The position numbers and the translations under genes are program-made. The notes below the pieces were generated by a model. The model worked only from the letters and a program-made list of their open reading frames with translations, searched no databases and was not told where the DNA came from. Shown here piece by piece: positions 62,095 to 64,000 of a DNA stretch of 64,000 bases. Location of the stretch: contig NZ_FNPK01000010.1 of NCBI RefSeq assembly GCF_900107285.1, forward strand, positions 1 to 64,000, written 5' to 3'. Source of the stretch: Acinetobacter kyonggiensis (GTDB lineage Bacteria > Pseudomonadota > Gammaproteobacteria > Pseudomonadales > Moraxellaceae). The first letter of the stretch is position 1. Each line of letters starts with the position of its first letter.

Positions 62095-62739
62095 ATGATG
62101 CTTTTGGAAGAGATTTTTAAAAGTAAAAAAGCAGAACATTCAGATGCATTTAATTTAAGAATTCATCGTGGCTTAAGTTGGTTAAAAAAATCAGCCGAAT
62201 TGGATCAGGATCTTGATCTTAAATTTATCAGCCTTTGGGTGTCTTTTAATGCACTGTATGCACAAGATGTCGCAATCATGCAGGATAAACAATCCTTAAG
62301 ACAGTTTTTATCTTTAATCTGCCAAAAGGATCAGGAGCAGAAAGTTTATAAAATTCTTTGGCAAAAATGTAATCATCTAATTGTTTTATTATTAGAAAAT
62401 CCATATGTCTACCAAGGGTTTTGGGACTATCAAAATCAAAAAATAAGTCAAATTTCTTGGAAAGCAAGTTTTGATCAGGAAAAAAAACAGGCCCATCGTG
62501 CTTTACAGGCGAAAGACTCAGCTCATATTTTGTGGATGGTTTTTAATCGACTTTATACCTTGCATAATCAAATGATTCTGGGGGGAACAACATACAATAG
62601 CGCTGTCAATCGTAAACAACTGCAAGATGCCTGTACTATTTTGGCTGCATTGTTGCCGATTTTTATCTATGTATTTTTGGAAAATCCACAGAGTCTTGAT
62701 TTGGTGCAACCTTTTTATCCGATGGTACAAGTCTCATAA
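62095..62739 (+). CDS. HEPN/ApeA-like hypothetical protein
   Basis: About 214 residues, helical. RIHRGLSWLKKSAELDQDLDLKFISLWVSFNALYA is the signature of a family of HEPN-like hypothetical proteins (charged residues before a long helix with LWxxFNALYA). HEPN proteins can be RNases in toxin or defence systems, but I do not see an obvious Rx4-6H catalytic motif, so activity is uncertain. AGGAGG precedes ATG 62095; the GTG-like upstream reading is rejected. Monocistronic. Confidence 0.7.
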   Translation: MMLLEEIFKSKKAEHSDAFNLRIHRGLSWLKKSAELDQDLDLKFISLWVSFNALYAQDVAIMQDKQSLRQFLSLICQKDQEQKVYKILWQKCNHLIVLLLENPYVYQGFWDYQNQKISQISWKASFDQEKKQAHRALQAKDSAHILWMVFNRLYTLHNQMILGGTTYNSAVNRKQLQDACTILAALLPIFIYVFLENPQSLDLVQPFYPMVQVS

Positions 62740-62763
62740 CGAAAACTAAAATCATAACTAAAA

Positions 62764-62792
62764 TTAAAAAAAAGCCTCTAAAAAGAGGCTTC
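62764..62792 (-). terminator. terminator for the MFS gene
   Basis: AAGCCTCT, loop AAAA, AGAGGCTT with a long T-run on the minus strand; works best for the minus-strand MFS gene. Confidence 0.85.
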
Positions 62793-62798
62793 ATATGC

Positions 62799-63989
62799 TT
62801 AAATTAGGCGTGCTTTATTATGATAAAGCTGATCAAGTAAAGCAAATAGCGCTGAACAAGTCACCAAACACAGTCCTGCAAGACAAGTCATGCTCCATCC
62901 ACCATGATGCCATGAATAAACGCCAAGTGCAGAGCCGCAAGCTCCGCCAATAAAGTAGGCGGTCATATAAATAGAATTAATTCGTGATTTTGCGTCTGGA
63001 CGTAAACGAAAAATAATATTTTGATTACTGGTGTGCACAATGGTTAAGCCTAAGCTAATCACCCCATAGCCAATGATATAGCTGAATAAATATTGCCCAC
63101 CCCAGTAGAAAAATAACCAACTGATCGCCAGAACCAAAAGACCAATCCACGTTAGTGATTGGGTATGACCTTGATCGGCAATTTTGCCAATTTTCGCTGT
63201 GGCCAATGCACCAAACACACCAATCAGTGTCACAACACCGACCAAGACATCCGATAGGTTAAAGGGGGAGGAGGTGAGTAAAACTGCGATGGTTGAAAAT
63301 AGAATACTCATTGCTGCAAAAGCAAAACCACCGACTAAAGCACGCAAGCCTAAACGTGGCTCTTCTTTTAAAAGCAGCGCCATTGATCTAAAAATGTTGG
63401 CATAACTCATTTTGAATACTGCAATATGCGGAAGTTTGGCTTTGAGTAAAAAAGCCAAAATCAGCATCAATACTGCGCTGACCACATAAATGAGTTTCCA
63501 GTTGAACAGATTGGACAGTAAACCTGCAAGACTGGTGGACAGCAGTAAGCCGACTAAAAGTCCACTCATTAAGAAGCCCAGTACTTCCCCTGTTTTTTCG
63601 GGTTTTACCGCCATGGCTGCTAAAGGAATCAAAACCTGTGCTGCGACTGAAAATAATCCTACAATCACTGTTCCTAGCCAAAGCATGGGTAAGTTGACAG
63701 CAAAAGCACACAAAAATAGTCCAATTGCAGCAAAAAACATTAACAGAGGAATAAATTTGGTTTTATTGACAATGTCACCGACAGGCACAATAAAGAGCAG
63801 ACCTAAGGCATAAGACACTTGTGCAAAGGTGACGGTTAACGCCACTTGAGATTCAGGGACATTAAAATATTGTTGTATCGAATGGATTAAAGGCTGGCAA
63901 TAATAATTCGCCCCTGCACATAAACCGCAGGCAACAGCCATCAACCATAGCAAAGATTTATCTTGGCTGATGTCGAGAGAGGTGTTCAT
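62799..63989 (-). CDS. MFS transporter (YnfM-like drug/sugar efflux family)
   Basis: A 396-residue 12-helix major facilitator. The first helix starts SLLWLMAVACGLCAGANYYCQPL, and motif A-like GDIVNKTKFIPLLMF lies after helix 2. By overall pattern it belongs to the YnfM/AraJ-type proton-coupled efflux group. The substrate is unknown. It is near the right edge of the window but complete (ATG 63989). No regulator gene is adjacent within the window. Confidence 0.87.
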   Translation of the reverse strand: MNTSLDISQDKSLLWLMAVACGLCAGANYYCQPLIHSIQQYFNVPESQVALTVTFAQVSYALGLLFIVPVGDIVNKTKFIPLLMFFAAIGLFLCAFAVNLPMLWLGTVIVGLFSVAAQVLIPLAAMAVKPEKTGEVLGFLMSGLLVGLLLSTSLAGLLSNLFNWKLIYVVSAVLMLILAFLLKAKLPHIAVFKMSYANIFRSMALLLKEEPRLGLRALVGGFAFAAMSILFSTIAVLLTSSPFNLSDVLVGVVTLIGVFGALATAKIGKIADQGHTQSLTWIGLLVLAISWLFFYWGGQYLFSYIIGYGVISLGLTIVHTSNQNIIFRLRPDAKSRINSIYMTAYFIGGACGSALGVYSWHHGGWSMTCLAGLCLVTCSALFALLDQLYHNKARLI

Positions 63990-64000
63990 AAAAGTCCCTT

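Overview
The window is chromosomal DNA of a low-GC gammaproteobacterium, almost certainly Acinetobacter. The partial 5S rRNA, the coaBC-radC-bestrophin-PHP-yciB-yciI-mnmC neighbourhood and the protein sequences all fit that genus. I cannot name the species.

Region 1 (1-16.4 kb) is core chromosome: the 3' end of an rRNA operon, a large Ig-like lipoprotein, two tandem DUF442 sulfurtransferase/phosphatase-like genes with a 34-residue lipoprotein, a hydrolase-trxC-yciA run, yajQ, a rhodanese, mnmC, yciI, yciB, a PHP phosphatase, a bestrophin channel, radC, coaBC, a cytochrome b562 homologue and dusA. Long perfect palindromes serve as two-way terminators.

Region 2 (about 16.38-57.35 kb) is a genomic island of roughly 41 kb inserted in the 5' end of dusA. 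A 17-bp direct repeat bounds it, integrase arm-type repeats (TTTACACC) lie at both ends, a tyrosine integrase is at the left, and the displaced original dusA 5' end is at the right. Inside, from left to right: a PrtN-like regulator; two unknown or divergent proteins; an inovirus Gp2/YagK-like protein; a tight operon of zinc-ribbon, HicA-like and ankyrin proteins; a DUF932/YqaJ/Gp3-like recombination module; an EcoR124-type (IC) restriction-modification operon with a phase-variable hsdS, an embedded (p)ppGpp-synthetase-like gene and a Fic gene; a set of quinone/aldehyde reductases with a LysR regulator; a CPA2 antiporter; the frmRAB formaldehyde operon; a NemR-type electrophile regulon (yqhD, DJ-1, nemA, tetR, curA, GST); a pliG gene broken by 7-bp repeats; and a junkyard of IS remnants, a GIY-YIG fragment, a fic 3' remnant and a prfC 5' fragment. 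Much of the cargo defends the cell against phage or reactive carbonyl and electrophile stress.

Region 3 (57.5-64 kb) starts with a decayed second dusA-type integrase, then returns to what looks like core chromosome. It holds an Hvf/bufferin-type RiPP locus for a modified cysteine-rich metal-binding peptide: DoxX, the KCG-repeat precursor, a DUF692 (MNIO) enzyme, its DUF2063 partner, an ECF sigma factor and a small HxxxCxxC anti-sigma-like protein. Two divergent promoters with the same ECF-like motif sit between doxX and the precursor gene. A HEPN-like protein and an MFS exporter close the window.

The strongest leads are the RiPP locus with its paired promoters and internal attenuator, the repeat-switched hsdS with the RSH gene inside its operon, the zinc-ribbon/HicA/ankyrin operon, and the prfC fragment stranded next to the dusA attachment site.
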